From: Planctomyces sp.
GTDB lineage: Bacteria > Planctomycetota > Planctomycetia > Planctomycetales > Planctomycetaceae
DNA length: 15,790 nucleotides
NCBI GenBank assembly: GCA_005809115.1
Contig: SYLK01000748.1
Span: forward strand, 1 to 15,790
Direction: 5' to 3'
The notes under the pieces were generated by a model. It was not told where the DNA came from. It saw only the letters and a list, made by a program, of their open reading frames with translations, and ran no database searches. The translations under genes and the position numbers were made by a program. Below, in pieces: positions 1-7,016 of this stretch (positions within the stretch are counted from its first letter, which is position 1; every line of letters starts with the position of its first letter).

Positions 1-44
1 ACACGCTGTCTCAAATCCATTGAGTACGGATTCATTATCGGCAT
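1..44 (-). CDS. IS630-family transposase, N-terminal fragment (runs off left edge)
   Basis: Reading leftward from the ATG at 44, the visible codons give MPIMNPYSMDLRQRV and then leave the window. The PYSMDLRxRV opening is typical of IS630-type transposases, where it starts the N-terminal helix-turn-helix that binds the element's ends; the catalytic DDE domain would lie outside the window. A second in-frame ATG at 35 would give MNPYSMDLRQRV and has an AGG about 9 bases upstream, so it may be the true start. Only 14 codons are visible, so the call rests on a short but characteristic motif. The element would point away from the decayed reductase gene to its right. Confidence 0.5.
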   Translation of the reverse strand, partial: MPIMNPYSMDLRQR

Positions 45-110
45 CCTGCCAAAACGACGTGTCTTCCTTGGACCGACAAAAAGTGCTACACCACTTTACT
101 CGGTTTTAAC
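1..110 (-). mobile_element. Probable end of an IS630-like insertion sequence
   Basis: If the fragment at 1-44 is an IS630 transposase, the roughly 60 bases upstream of it (45 to about 110) should contain the element's terminal inverted repeat. IS630 elements insert at TA dinucleotides; TA occurs at 97-98 and 107-108, just before the start of the reductase remnant at 125. The exact boundary cannot be fixed without the other end. Its position would put the insertion directly in the promoter region of the decayed reductase gene. Confidence 0.35.
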
Positions 111-124
111 CCATCAACGCAATC

Positions 125-934
125 GTGAAATGCCCTATTGTTGGCGGAGTGGCGGGTGGAGCGTCATGTGCGGCTCGGCTCCGCAGGCTGGATAAAACCG
201 CGGAAATCCTGATGGTCGAGCGCGGCCCGTATGTGTCGTATGCAAACTGCGGACTGCCTTACCACATTGGCGGTGTCATCGAGAAGGAATCGAGTCTTCT
301 GGTGGCGACCGAGCAGACGTTTCGCAGTCAGTTTGCGGTCAATTGCCGGACACTCGGGCCATTGTCCAGTGGATTGAAAAGGGCACGGAATTCCTGGCGG
401 GAATGGCCAACTACACAGGCATTCAAATGGTCAGGCCCGTGACCCGGGCGGTCGTGGTCGGCGGTGGACAAGAGGATCAGCGCGCTGGCGGCGTTCCTCC
501 AGATGGGAGCCACGATCTACGATCTCGAAGAGGCGGAGCTGTGTTCCTCCCCGCAATTCGGCAGCGCCAAGGACCCGGTGAACTTCGCCGGGATGATTGC
601 AGGCAACATCCTGCGTGGCGATATGCCGGTGTGCCACTGGGATTCGGTGGCCGGCGCGTTCCTGCTGGACGTCCGCAATCCGGCCGAATTGATTCTTGAG
701 TGTTTGCCGGGCGCAGTCAACATCCTGCTGCCTGAGCTCCGCTCCCGCCTCGGTGAACTGCCGAAAGACCGCGAGATCAAGGTCATCTGTCGGTCCGCCC
801 AGCGGGCTCATTATGCCACGCGGATCCTGCTGCAGCACGGATTCAACGCGAGCACCCTGTCAGGTGGTATGCTGGCGCGGGCCATGGGAACCATTGCGAA
901 GGCGGAGCAGACGCCGGAGCAGCCAGGCACATAA
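125..934 (+). pseudogene. CoA-disulfide reductase/rhodanese fusion, remnant with two internal deletions
   Basis: Three pieces of one FAD/NAD(P)-dependent disulfide reductase of the CoA-disulfide reductase type are visible in two frames. Piece 1 (125 to about 340) has the FAD-binding VGGVAGGAS motif and the active-site cysteine in YANCGLPYHIGG (Cys42). Piece 2 (about 343-465, another frame) reads LPDTRAIVQWIE and ends in the second dinucleotide-binding motif, RAVVVGGG. Piece 3 (about 462-934, back in the first frame) carries the dimerisation segment with QFGSAKDPVNFAGM and a C-terminal rhodanese domain (LLDVRNPAE, then VICRSAQRAHYATR with the expected cysteine). About 60-80 residues appear lost between pieces 1 and 2, and roughly 250 after VVVGGG. 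Intact relatives are about 550 residues; this remnant spans 270 codons. Such enzymes reduce CoA disulfide or polysulfide. The start is GTG at 125. It cannot make a working enzyme. Confidence 0.8.
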
Positions 935-945
935 ACACAGCTGAT

Positions 946-1141
946 TTGTCTCAGACCAGGACAACGCGATGGTCCCGGCTGTGTGCAGGCCTGCGCGGGA
1001 TCGGCTGGAGAGACATGCCGACGGAAGTCAGCGCCGGCCTGACTCTGGCGGCTCTGATCATTCTGCTCAACATCGGCTATCGCCGGCCAGGCGCCTGTGG
1101 TCGGTTTGTGCGCGGCTCGGGTGAACTTCCTGAAGGCTTCC
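946..1141 (+). pseudogene. SulP-family sulfate permease, N-terminal remnant
   Basis: From a TTG at 946 the frame reads through WRDMPTEVSAGLTLAALII and on to LLNIGY, which resembles the first cytoplasmic segment and first membrane helix of SulP anion transporters. After IGY (about 1081) the match continues in another frame as AGQAPVVGLCAARVN, corresponding to the family's 'AGLPPVVGLYAAIVP' region. The gene is therefore frameshifted, and the similarity stops near 1140, with over 400 expected residues missing. It starts 12 bases after the reductase remnant, which suggests the two once formed an operon for sulfur compound uptake and thiol/sulfane chemistry. The alignment is short, so the family call is moderate. 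Confidence 0.6.
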
Positions 1142-1282
1142 TTCCGGTTCGCCGGCCACTGCAACTTCTGCCCGATACTGAACATGTACACAGGCCATGA
1201 TTTGGCAGTGTTTCCGGGGAGGCGGAATTCGGTCTCCTCAAAAATCTTCGAAACGGCTATCGTTCGGGCTCTCGCGGCTGGG

Positions 1283-1305
1283 GACAAACTCACCGAGAGT
1301 TTGTC
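1283..1305. repeat. Perfect 9-bp inverted repeat (hairpin)
   Basis: GACAAACTC (1283-1291) and GAGTTTGTC (1297-1305) are exact reverse complements separated by the 5-base loop ACCGA. No T-run follows on either strand, so it does not look like a standard intrinsic terminator. It lies between the point where permease similarity ends and the likely start of the next gene, 14 bases before the ATG at 1319. It could be an operator, a transcript hairpin or part of a dispersed element. Confidence 0.6.
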
Positions 1306-1318
1306 GCGTGAATCGTTC

Positions 1319-4309
1319 ATGAAACATGGATGTTGCATGGCAGTTCGCAGATCGTGCACAACCATTCGACACGAATGTCGGGGACAGGGATTACGGAGCG
1401 CCGTCGTTCAGGGCGTGGTGAGCGCGAGAGTTGCTGCGTGCCGCCGTGTGGTCTGCGGAGTCCTGCTGGCGTTTGTTGTGTTGATTTCGGCTGCAGGTGT
1501 CGTGGCTGAATCGCCGGATGGCACCGCTGGCGCAGGGCTGCCGCAGGGTAACTGGGAGCTGTATGGCGCGGTGGATGTCGGCACGGTGGAGCTGACGAGC
1601 GAATCGATCCGGGAGGGGGACCGGAACCTGCAGCGACTGCTGTTGCGGAATGCTGCGGGCCGCCGAACGGTGATCATCACAAGTCAGCGGGAGCCTTCCC
1701 GGCTGCATGATGATTTCCGTGCTGCGGTTCAGATTCAGGGGAGTCACGCCGGAATTCAGCTGGCGATTCTGGTGGTATTTCCTCATCAGAACGATCCACG
1801 GACGGGCAAACCGCTGACGACGATGATTCCGGGTGAGGTCAGCCGGGTGGCGGACAGATGGCAGACGCTGCGGGCGAGCGGTTCGACGGCTGCACTGGAG
1901 AAACAATTGCGCCGGGTGCGGGCAGAGCTGAATCGATCCGACGTCAATGCGCGGGAGGCGTATGTCAGCGGTCTGGCACTGCAGACCGAGGCGGCGCCCG
2001 GAGAGTCGTTTGTGGACCTGGACATTGCGGAGTATGGGCCGATTGTGGTGCCTGCTGCCGGAGTGGTTCAGCGAGAGGTGCCGCAGGATTCGGTGGCCGA
2101 GCCGCGGGAAGAGACCAAAGCGTTTGTTCCGTTGCAGGTCAAGCTGAATCACATCGTCATGGACGGGCAGCCGGCGATGCTGAGGTTTGCGCCGGATCAC
2201 GGGGAATCTGCCTCTGACCTGCAGAGGTTGGGTCTGAACGCCGTCTGGATCCCGGACTGCCGCGACCAGCACCGTGCCGGTGAGCTGCAGGACTCCGGGT
2301 TGGCGGTCCTGGCAACCCCGCCCTATCCTGAATTCGAGCCGGGAGATTATTCGCAGCTGCTGCATTCGATCCCGCCTCTGGAGACGCTTTGTCCGCGCGT
2401 CTCTGGCTGGTACCTGGGGACCCGCGTGTCGCCGGATGATCAGGCGCAGTTGCTGGCTTCGTCCCGAGAAGTGCGCTGTGCTGACCGTCGGCTGCAGCGG
2501 GTCCAGCTGGCGGACGTGACGGCAGCCGAGGGTGCGGCGTCGCGTGAGATCGAACTGATCGGGATTGGACGGCACGTGATCGGGAGATCGGAATCTTTCG
2601 GGGAGAACCGTAACCAGTTGTTACGGCGGCAGCGGATTGCGGGACCGCTGGCATTTCCCTGGACGTGGATTCAGACGGAGCCTTCAAGCCAGCAGGTGGC
2701 ATGGCGAAGGCGTGCGGGCGCTCGGCTGCCGCAGGTGGAATTTGAGCAGATTCTGATGCAGGTTCAGGCGGCGATCGTTTCGGGCTGCAAGGGGGTGGGT
2801 TTCTGGAAGACCCGGCAGTGGGAGGCAGAAGTGCCGGCGGATGAGGAAACGCTGCTGGGGATTGAGCTGGCCTGTCTGGAACTCAGACTGCTGGAGAAGT
2901 TTCTGGCGAAAGGTCGCGTGGACGGGCAGTTGCTGCTGCAGTTTCCGGGCAGCGCGGAGACAGAGCGGACGGAGATCGGTTCGGGACGTCGCCGCAGCGG
3001 CAGCATCCAGGCAGCCCTGAACAGTTTCAGGCTTTCCACGAGCGCGGCGGTGCAGGAAGAGCCGGACGGAGCGGACGCGACGGTGATCTCCAGTTCGGGA
3101 TCCATGCTGATTCAGCTGGTTCACTGGGATCAGAATTCGCAGTATGTCCCCGGCCACATGTCGGCCAGCGAGGTGAGTCTGGTTGTGGCTGCGTCGGAAA
3201 CTGCATCAGCGTGGCGTTTGTCTGCCACGGCGTTGACGGCGCTGCCCCGCGACGTCGTGGCAGGGGGGCTCCGCCTGAACCTGCGGGATTTTGATCGCTC
3301 GGCGTCCGTGATTGTGTCATCCGACACGGAACTGATTCGGTCCGTCGAGCAGATGATCCATCAGGTTGCCGCACGATCGTCTCAGCTGACGATCCGCCTG
3401 GCTTCACTGAAGTATCGCCGCGTGCTGGAGACCACCGACCTGCTGCGACAGCTGGGGGCGGTGCCAGGCACAGCCACCCGGTTGTTGTCTCAAGCCAGAC
3501 AGTCGCTGGATCGGGCAGAGCACGAGGCGAGTCAGCAGGACCATCACGAAGCCGGCATGCATGCTCGCCACGCACTGCGCCTGCTGAGGCAGGTCCAGCA
3601 TCTCTGCTGGCAGGAAGCCGTTCACGGCATGAACAGCCCCTCAGCGGCACCGCATTCGATTTCCTTTGCAACACTCCCTGATCACTGGCGGATGATGCAG
3701 GAAGTACGTCGACGCGAGTCACAGCAGTCGCACAATCTGCTGCCGGACGGAGATTTTGAGAATCCCCAGGTTCTGAGCCAGTCCGGCTGGGAACGCGACA
3801 CGGCCGGTCGGGCCAATGTGGTGTGTCACGCAGACATCGTGGCCGAGCCGCTTTCCGGCAACTCAATCCTCCGGCTGGCTGCCTGGGATCCCGGCGGTCG
3901 GCCCTCTGCGGCGCTGGTCCGACACGACGAGGCGATACCGCTGGTTGTGACGGCGCCGGCCGTGACCGTCCAGGGTGGAGATATCGTTCGCATTACTGGT
4001 CGCGTGCGGGGTGGCCGGGTGGTTGAGTCGCAGTCAAAGCGACCTTTGCTCCTGTTTGACTCCGAACTGGGGCCCGAATGCGGAGTTCGGATGCCGCTGA
4101 CCCCGAACTGGGAACGATTCGAGATTTTGCGCGAGATTGCTCCTGGATCAGACTCGTTTCGATTCATGATGGCCCTGAACTGCATGGCTGAGGCGCATCT
4201 GGACGACCTGTCGGTCACGCTTCTGCCGACGGGCGACGGATCGCACGACCGGAACCCGATCGCCCCGGCTCGTCTCACGGGCGATCTGCAATTCATCGAA
4301 CCCCGCTGA
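1319..4309 (+). CDS. Large exported protein, possible glycosidase-like barrel with C-terminal jelly-roll domain
   Basis: I do not recognise this 996-residue protein. A hydrophobic stretch at about residues 44-62 (VLLAFVVLISAAGVVA) preceded by arginines looks like a signal peptide. The N-region would be unusually long from ATG 1319, so ATG 1337 or GTG 1415/1418 are real alternatives; none has a strong ribosome site. The frame stays open upstream to 1097, but that part reads through the permease remnant. Residues about 275-545 (LNHIVMDGQPAMLRFAPDHG, LGLNAVWIPD, VSGWYLGTRVSPDD, GCKGVGFWKTRQW) have the rhythm of a TIM-barrel glycoside hydrolase-like domain. Residues about 690-770 are helical and charged. 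Residues about 807-990 (LLPDGDFENP, GWERD, RFMMALNCMAEAHLDDLSV) resemble a CBM4/9-like carbohydrate-binding jelly-roll. Catalytic acids could not be assigned, so enzymatic activity is inference only. Confidence 0.75.
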   Translation: MKHGCCMAVRRSCTTIRHECRGQGLRSAVVQGVVSARVAACRRVVCGVLLAFVVLISAAGVVAESPDGTAGAGLPQGNWELYGAVDVGTVELTSESIREGDRNLQRLLLRNAAGRRTVIITSQREPSRLHDDFRAAVQIQGSHAGIQLAILVVFPHQNDPRTGKPLTTMIPGEVSRVADRWQTLRASGSTAALEKQLRRVRAELNRSDVNAREAYVSGLALQTEAAPGESFVDLDIAEYGPIVVPAAGVVQREVPQDSVAEPREETKAFVPLQVKLNHIVMDGQPAMLRFAPDHGESASDLQRLGLNAVWIPDCRDQHRAGELQDSGLAVLATPPYPEFEPGDYSQLLHSIPPLETLCPRVSGWYLGTRVSPDDQAQLLASSREVRCADRRLQRVQLADVTAAEGAASREIELIGIGRHVIGRSESFGENRNQLLRRQRIAGPLAFPWTWIQTEPSSQQVAWRRRAGARLPQVEFEQILMQVQAAIVSGCKGVGFWKTRQWEAEVPADEETLLGIELACLELRLLEKFLAKGRVDGQLLLQFPGSAETERTEIGSGRRRSGSIQAALNSFRLSTSAAVQEEPDGADATVISSSGSMLIQLVHWDQNSQYVPGHMSASEVSLVVAASETASAWRLSATALTALPRDVVAGGLRLNLRDFDRSASVIVSSDTELIRSVEQMIHQVAARSSQLTIRLASLKYRRVLETTDLLRQLGAVPGTATRLLSQARQSLDRAEHEASQQDHHEAGMHARHALRLLRQVQHLCWQEAVHGMNSPSAAPHSISFATLPDHWRMMQEVRRRESQQSHNLLPDGDFENPQVLSQSGWERDTAGRANVVCHADIVAEPLSGNSILRLAAWDPGGRPSAALVRHDEAIPLVVTAPAVTVQGGDIVRITGRVRGGRVVESQSKRPLLLFDSELGPECGVRMPLTPNWERFEILREIAPGSDSFRFMMALNCMAEAHLDDLSVTLLPTGDGSHDRNPIAPARLTGDLQFIEPR

Positions 4310-4461
4310 TTCCCGCCCGCCCGACCCCATCATGCCGGCGCCTGTGGCGGGGCGATGGTTTCGAGAGAGACACTGGAACTGTATTCCGGACCTGCGGGGC
4401 AGGCGGGATGTTCAGGGACGGCGTCCGGGGGGAAAAATGAGTCTGCCGAACGACATCTGAT

Positions 4462-4491
4462 TTGTGGCTCGTCCCGGAGCGGTGGTAAGAT
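4462..4491 (+). promoter_or_regulatory. Weak candidate sigma-70 promoter for the peroxiredoxin gene
   Basis: TTGTGG (4462-4467) and TAAGAT (4486-4491) are separated by 18 bases; they match the -35 and -10 consensus at 3 and 4 of 6 positions. A transcript would start near 4498, leaving a leader of about 84 bases before the ATG at 4582. The rest of the 272-base gap after the preceding stop shows no gene or strong hairpin. Confidence 0.25.
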
Positions 4492-4566
4492 GCAGCTGAA
4501 CTGCGCCGATCCCAATACCGCGTTTCTCGTCGGACTGCAGTTGTTTGACCCATGCCCACCGTTCGT

Positions 4567-4574
4567 AAAAGGAG
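4567..4574 (+). promoter_or_regulatory. Ribosome binding site fixing the peroxiredoxin start
   Basis: AAAAGGAG lies 7 bases before the ATG at 4582. This strong site favours 4582 over the upstream in-frame ATG at 4552, and that choice also puts a clean signal peptide at the N-terminus. Confidence 0.75.
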
Positions 4575-4581
4575 CCTCCCG

Positions 4582-5169
4582 ATGACAGTGCCGCACCAAT
4601 TGTTCTGGTCCGTGGCGATTCCCGTTCTGCTGTCGTGGTCTGCCCAGGCCGCTGACCCGGCCGTCGATCTGAAGGTGGGCGATGCTGCACCTGAGTTTGC
4701 CGCGAAGGACCATTCCGGAGAAGTCTGGAAGTCCGCGGATTACGTCGGCAAGAAAATTCTGGTCGTCTACTTTTACCCGGCTGACATGACCGGGGGCTGC
4801 ACCAAACAGGCGTGTGCTTTTCGTGATGATGCCGCGAAGCTGGCCGAGAAAGGCGTTACCGTGGTCGGCGTCAGCGGCGACTCTGTCCGGAATCACCAGT
4901 TATTTCGCAAAGCCCACAACCTGAACTTCCCGTTGCTGGCCGATACGGAAGGCAGCGTGGCTGAGGCGTTTGGCGTGCCGCTCACGCGCGAAGAGAAATC
5001 GGTCAAGGCCACGATTGACGGCAAGGAAGAGATTCTGACCCGCAGTCTCACTCCGAAGCGATGGACGTTCGTCATCGACCGGAATGGAAAGATCGCGGCG
5101 AAGAACACGTCGGTCGTCGCGGCTGACGACAGCAAGTCGATCCTGGAAACGGTCGCGAAGCTGAAGTGA
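4582..5169 (+). CDS. bcp: Exported BCP/PrxQ-type peroxiredoxin
   Basis: This is a 195-residue thiol peroxidase of the AhpC/TSA superfamily, BCP (PrxQ) branch, which reduces hydrogen peroxide and organic peroxides. Residues 1-23 form a signal peptide ending in WSAQA, so the enzyme should act outside the cytoplasm, which is less usual for BCP proteins. The thioredoxin fold starts near residue 30 (LKVGDAAPEF). The peroxidatic cysteine is Cys73 and the resolving cysteine Cys78, in GGCTKQAC with the five-residue spacing typical of atypical 2-Cys BCP enzymes. The usual TPGC is TGGC here, so the normally conserved proline before the active site is replaced by glycine. The FVIDRNGKIAAKNT segment near the end is standard for the fold. 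The reducing partner is not encoded nearby. The gene stands alone and faces the LRR gene tail to tail. Confidence 0.92.
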   Translation: MTVPHQLFWSVAIPVLLSWSAQAADPAVDLKVGDAAPEFAAKDHSGEVWKSADYVGKKILVVYFYPADMTGGCTKQACAFRDDAAKLAEKGVTVVGVSGDSVRNHQLFRKAHNLNFPLLADTEGSVAEAFGVPLTREEKSVKATIDGKEEILTRSLTPKRWTFVIDRNGKIAAKNTSVVAADDSKSILETVAKLK

Positions 5170-5190
5170 GTCCTGTCCGAAATGTCATGA

Positions 5191-5230
5191 CAAAAGAGAA
5201 AGCCCGGCCTTCCTGACAGGAAGCCGGGCT
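5191..5230 (-). terminator. Intrinsic terminator between convergent genes
   Basis: AGCCCGGC at 5201 pairs with GCCGGGCT ending at 5230, and the inner TTCCT/AGGAA pairs close to a 3-base loop, with one bulged C. On the minus strand the stem is followed by a T-rich tract (TTTCTCTTTT), so it best fits the end of the LRR transcript. It may also stop the peroxiredoxin transcript coming from the left, though no T-run follows on the plus strand. Confidence 0.75.
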
Positions 5231-5271
5231 CGTTCGTCGACGGATCGGAGATCGGGTGGCACCCCGCGGCT

Positions 5272-6315
5272 CTACTGCTTCTGCAGTTCCTCTGCTTTCT
5301 GCTTGAGATCAGCCGCCTTCTTGATCGTTTCTTCCTGTTTCTTCTTCAGTTCTTCGACGGCCTTGGCTGCTTCATCGGATTTCTTGACCGCTTCTTCGGC
5401 CGCTTTCTTGGCTTCCTCGGCGGCTTTCTTCGCGGGCTCGACCTTTGCCAGCGCTTTTTCCACGTCGGCGGTGGCTTCGGCTACGGATTTTTCTGCCGCT
5501 TCAAGCACTTCTTTGGCAGCAGCGGTGTTGGCTTTGGTTTCGTTCAGCAGTTTGGTAAGAACTTCCAGGTTCGCCGTCTGCGCCTCGAGCACTTTGGCCG
5601 CACTGTCCGCTGATGCCTGGCTCAGTTCCTGCCGGCGGGCAGCGGCATCCTTCGCCGCCACGGCGTCTTCGGCGGCCTTCGTCTGTTCCGGGATCTTTGC
5701 GGCAATTTCCTCAACTTCCTTCGCTGCGTCTTCCGCTGAGCGAATCGTCTCGACTTTCTCTCGTTCGCGGTCCCGCTTGAAATCCGGCACGAGTTCGATT
5801 TCGGGAATCGCGGCCTTCAGCGGCTCCTGACCGGCCTCCGTGACGCCCGTCTGATAAACAAACAGCTTGCGCAGCTTCGTGAGTCCTTTCAGCGACTCCA
5901 GTCCGGCATCGGTGATCTTTGTGTCGTAGAGATTCAGGTATTCGAGATTCTCCAGCGCGGCCAGGTGTGGTAGTCCGGCATCTGTCACAGCCGTCCGCTC
6001 GAGGTGCAGACGAACCAGTCCCTTCAGGCCGGCCACATGTGCCAGTCCGGCATCGGTGATCTTCGTGCCCCGCAGATTCAGTTCATGAATGGACTGAGAA
6101 TTCGCGAGTACGGCCAGGACATCGTCACCGATCTCCTTGTCCGACAGATGAAACGCGACGTTCAGTCGCGCGTCGTTCCGGGCCACCTGCATCGCCTGAC
6201 CGCCCGCCGCCCGAATGGCTTCGATCAGCTGCTTGTCGGCCTCTGACAATTCCTGCTGAGCCACGGCCAGCCCCGATAACATCAACGCACACAGCAGCGC
6301 TCCGGTAAACTTCAC
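5272..6315 (-). CDS. Exported leucine-rich-repeat protein with long C-terminal coiled coil
   Basis: The protein has 347 residues from a GTG at 6315, chosen because GAGG lies 6 bases upstream (6322-6325) and because the N-terminus then becomes a clean signal peptide (MKFTGALLCALMLSGLAVA). The frame remains open to 6471, but that upstream part is Cys/Arg-rich and unlikely to be translated. Residues about 50-165 carry four to five LRRs of the planctomycete-common kind with the period 'L.L..T.ITDAGL..L..L'. From about residue 175 to the end the chain is almost pure Ala/Lys/Glu/Gln with heptad spacing (KKAAEEAKKAAEEAVKKSD), a long coiled coil. It probably binds another protein or the cell envelope from the periplasm; no enzymatic domain is visible. 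The PEGA lipoprotein lies 251 bases upstream on the same strand and could be co-transcribed. Confidence 0.85.
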   Translation of the reverse strand: MKFTGALLCALMLSGLAVAQQELSEADKQLIEAIRAAGGQAMQVARNDARLNVAFHLSDKEIGDDVLAVLANSQSIHELNLRGTKITDAGLAHVAGLKGLVRLHLERTAVTDAGLPHLAALENLEYLNLYDTKITDAGLESLKGLTKLRKLFVYQTGVTEAGQEPLKAAIPEIELVPDFKRDREREKVETIRSAEDAAKEVEEIAAKIPEQTKAAEDAVAAKDAAARRQELSQASADSAAKVLEAQTANLEVLTKLLNETKANTAAAKEVLEAAEKSVAEATADVEKALAKVEPAKKAAEEAKKAAEEAVKKSDEAAKAVEELKKKQEETIKKAADLKQKAEELQKQ

Positions 6316-6550
6316 GACCCACCTCGTATTCCAGCACGGCAGATTCAGACAGCAACAGCGGCGGACACCTGGACACCGCGAATACGTGCAGGTTAGAGGG
6401 AATCCGCTGCCGGTGCAACAACTCAAACCAGAACTCTGCCCTGTCCACGAAATTCGAATCCGCCGCGCCACCTGGATCTTGACCTGAGTTGGCCGGATTG
6501 CTGTCCGGTCCGCAGCCGCAGGGCGGAATCACAGGCAGACTCGCCACTGA

Positions 6551-6568
6551 AGTCGGTGCCTGCCGACT
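6551..6568. repeat. Short inverted repeat at the end of the PEGA gene
   Basis: AGTCGG (6551-6556) and CCGACT (6563-6568) pair perfectly around the 6-base loop TGCCTG and overlap the stop codon of the minus-strand PEGA gene. No T-run follows, so it is a weak or Rho-type terminator at best. Confidence 0.3.
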
Positions 6569-7016
6569 AGCGTCCGTGAAGCGCCTCGCTGCGCAGTGAG
6601 CGTCCACGCTGCATCACGTCGGTTGAGACATCCGACTGCTTCGGCTGCAGCTCAAAGCGGAAATCGCGGTGGTCGGAGATGTGCCGACCCAGCAGATTGT
6701 CGCTGAAAAAGTCCAGCGGAAATTTCTGGTACCAGGGCGCCCGCAGATCGAGAAACTCCGTGCGCGTCTCGAAGCCGTCCTTCAGCAACTGCACTTCCCG
6801 AGTCCCATACCAGGTGAAATCCAGTGATGCCGGGGTATAGCCAATGTCCCGGCCATCGATTCTGACCAGCGCTCCCGGTGGCTCGGAATTGATCGTGACG
6901 CGACGATGCACACAGCCCATCAGACCGGCACAGAACAAGACAACCGAAAGCAGCATTGTGACGCGAGGCATGGCACCAGACAGAGCCCGAGTTGCAGTCC
7001 GCCAGAATTTACTCAC
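6567..7016 (-). CDS. PEGA-domain lipoprotein
   Basis: This is a small exported protein of 149 residues from a GTG at 7016. The hydrophobic segment MLLSVVLFCAGLMGC ends in a lipobox (LMGC), so after cleavage the protein should be lipid-anchored through Cys35. The ATGs at codons 16 and 21 would give shorter, more usual lipoprotein signals; no start has a convincing ribosome site. Residues about 37-85 (VTINSEPPGALVRIDGRDIGYTP and the following strand up to LLKDGFETR) form a PEGA domain, a short beta module found in surface proteins. The rest is an unclassified charged tail. Its binding partner is unknown. It lies upstream of the LRR gene on the same strand, suggesting an envelope role for both. 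Confidence 0.8.
   Translation of the reverse strand: MSKFWRTATRALSGAMPRVTMLLSVVLFCAGLMGCVHRRVTINSEPPGALVRIDGRDIGYTPASLDFTWYGTREVQLLKDGFETRTEFLDLRAPWYQKFPLDFFSDNLLGRHISDHRDFRFELQPKQSDVSTDVMQRGRSLRSEALHGR

Noticed and set aside
1097..1318. Upstream extension of the large exported protein by 74 codons
   Set aside because: Its first part is the frameshifted permease remnant, and it would place the signal peptide more than 115 residues into the protein.
1391..2575. Minus-strand frame of about 390 codons opposite the large exported protein
   Set aside because: It is Arg/His/Gln-rich, as expected for the mirror frame of a GC-rich gene, with no recognisable domain; the plus strand has the signal peptide and coherent protein content.
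5303..5830. Plus-strand Ser/Ala/Phe-rich frame opposite the coiled coil
   Set aside because: It is the complement of the Ala/Lys/Glu repeat codons of the LRR protein, which has its own ribosome site and signal peptide.
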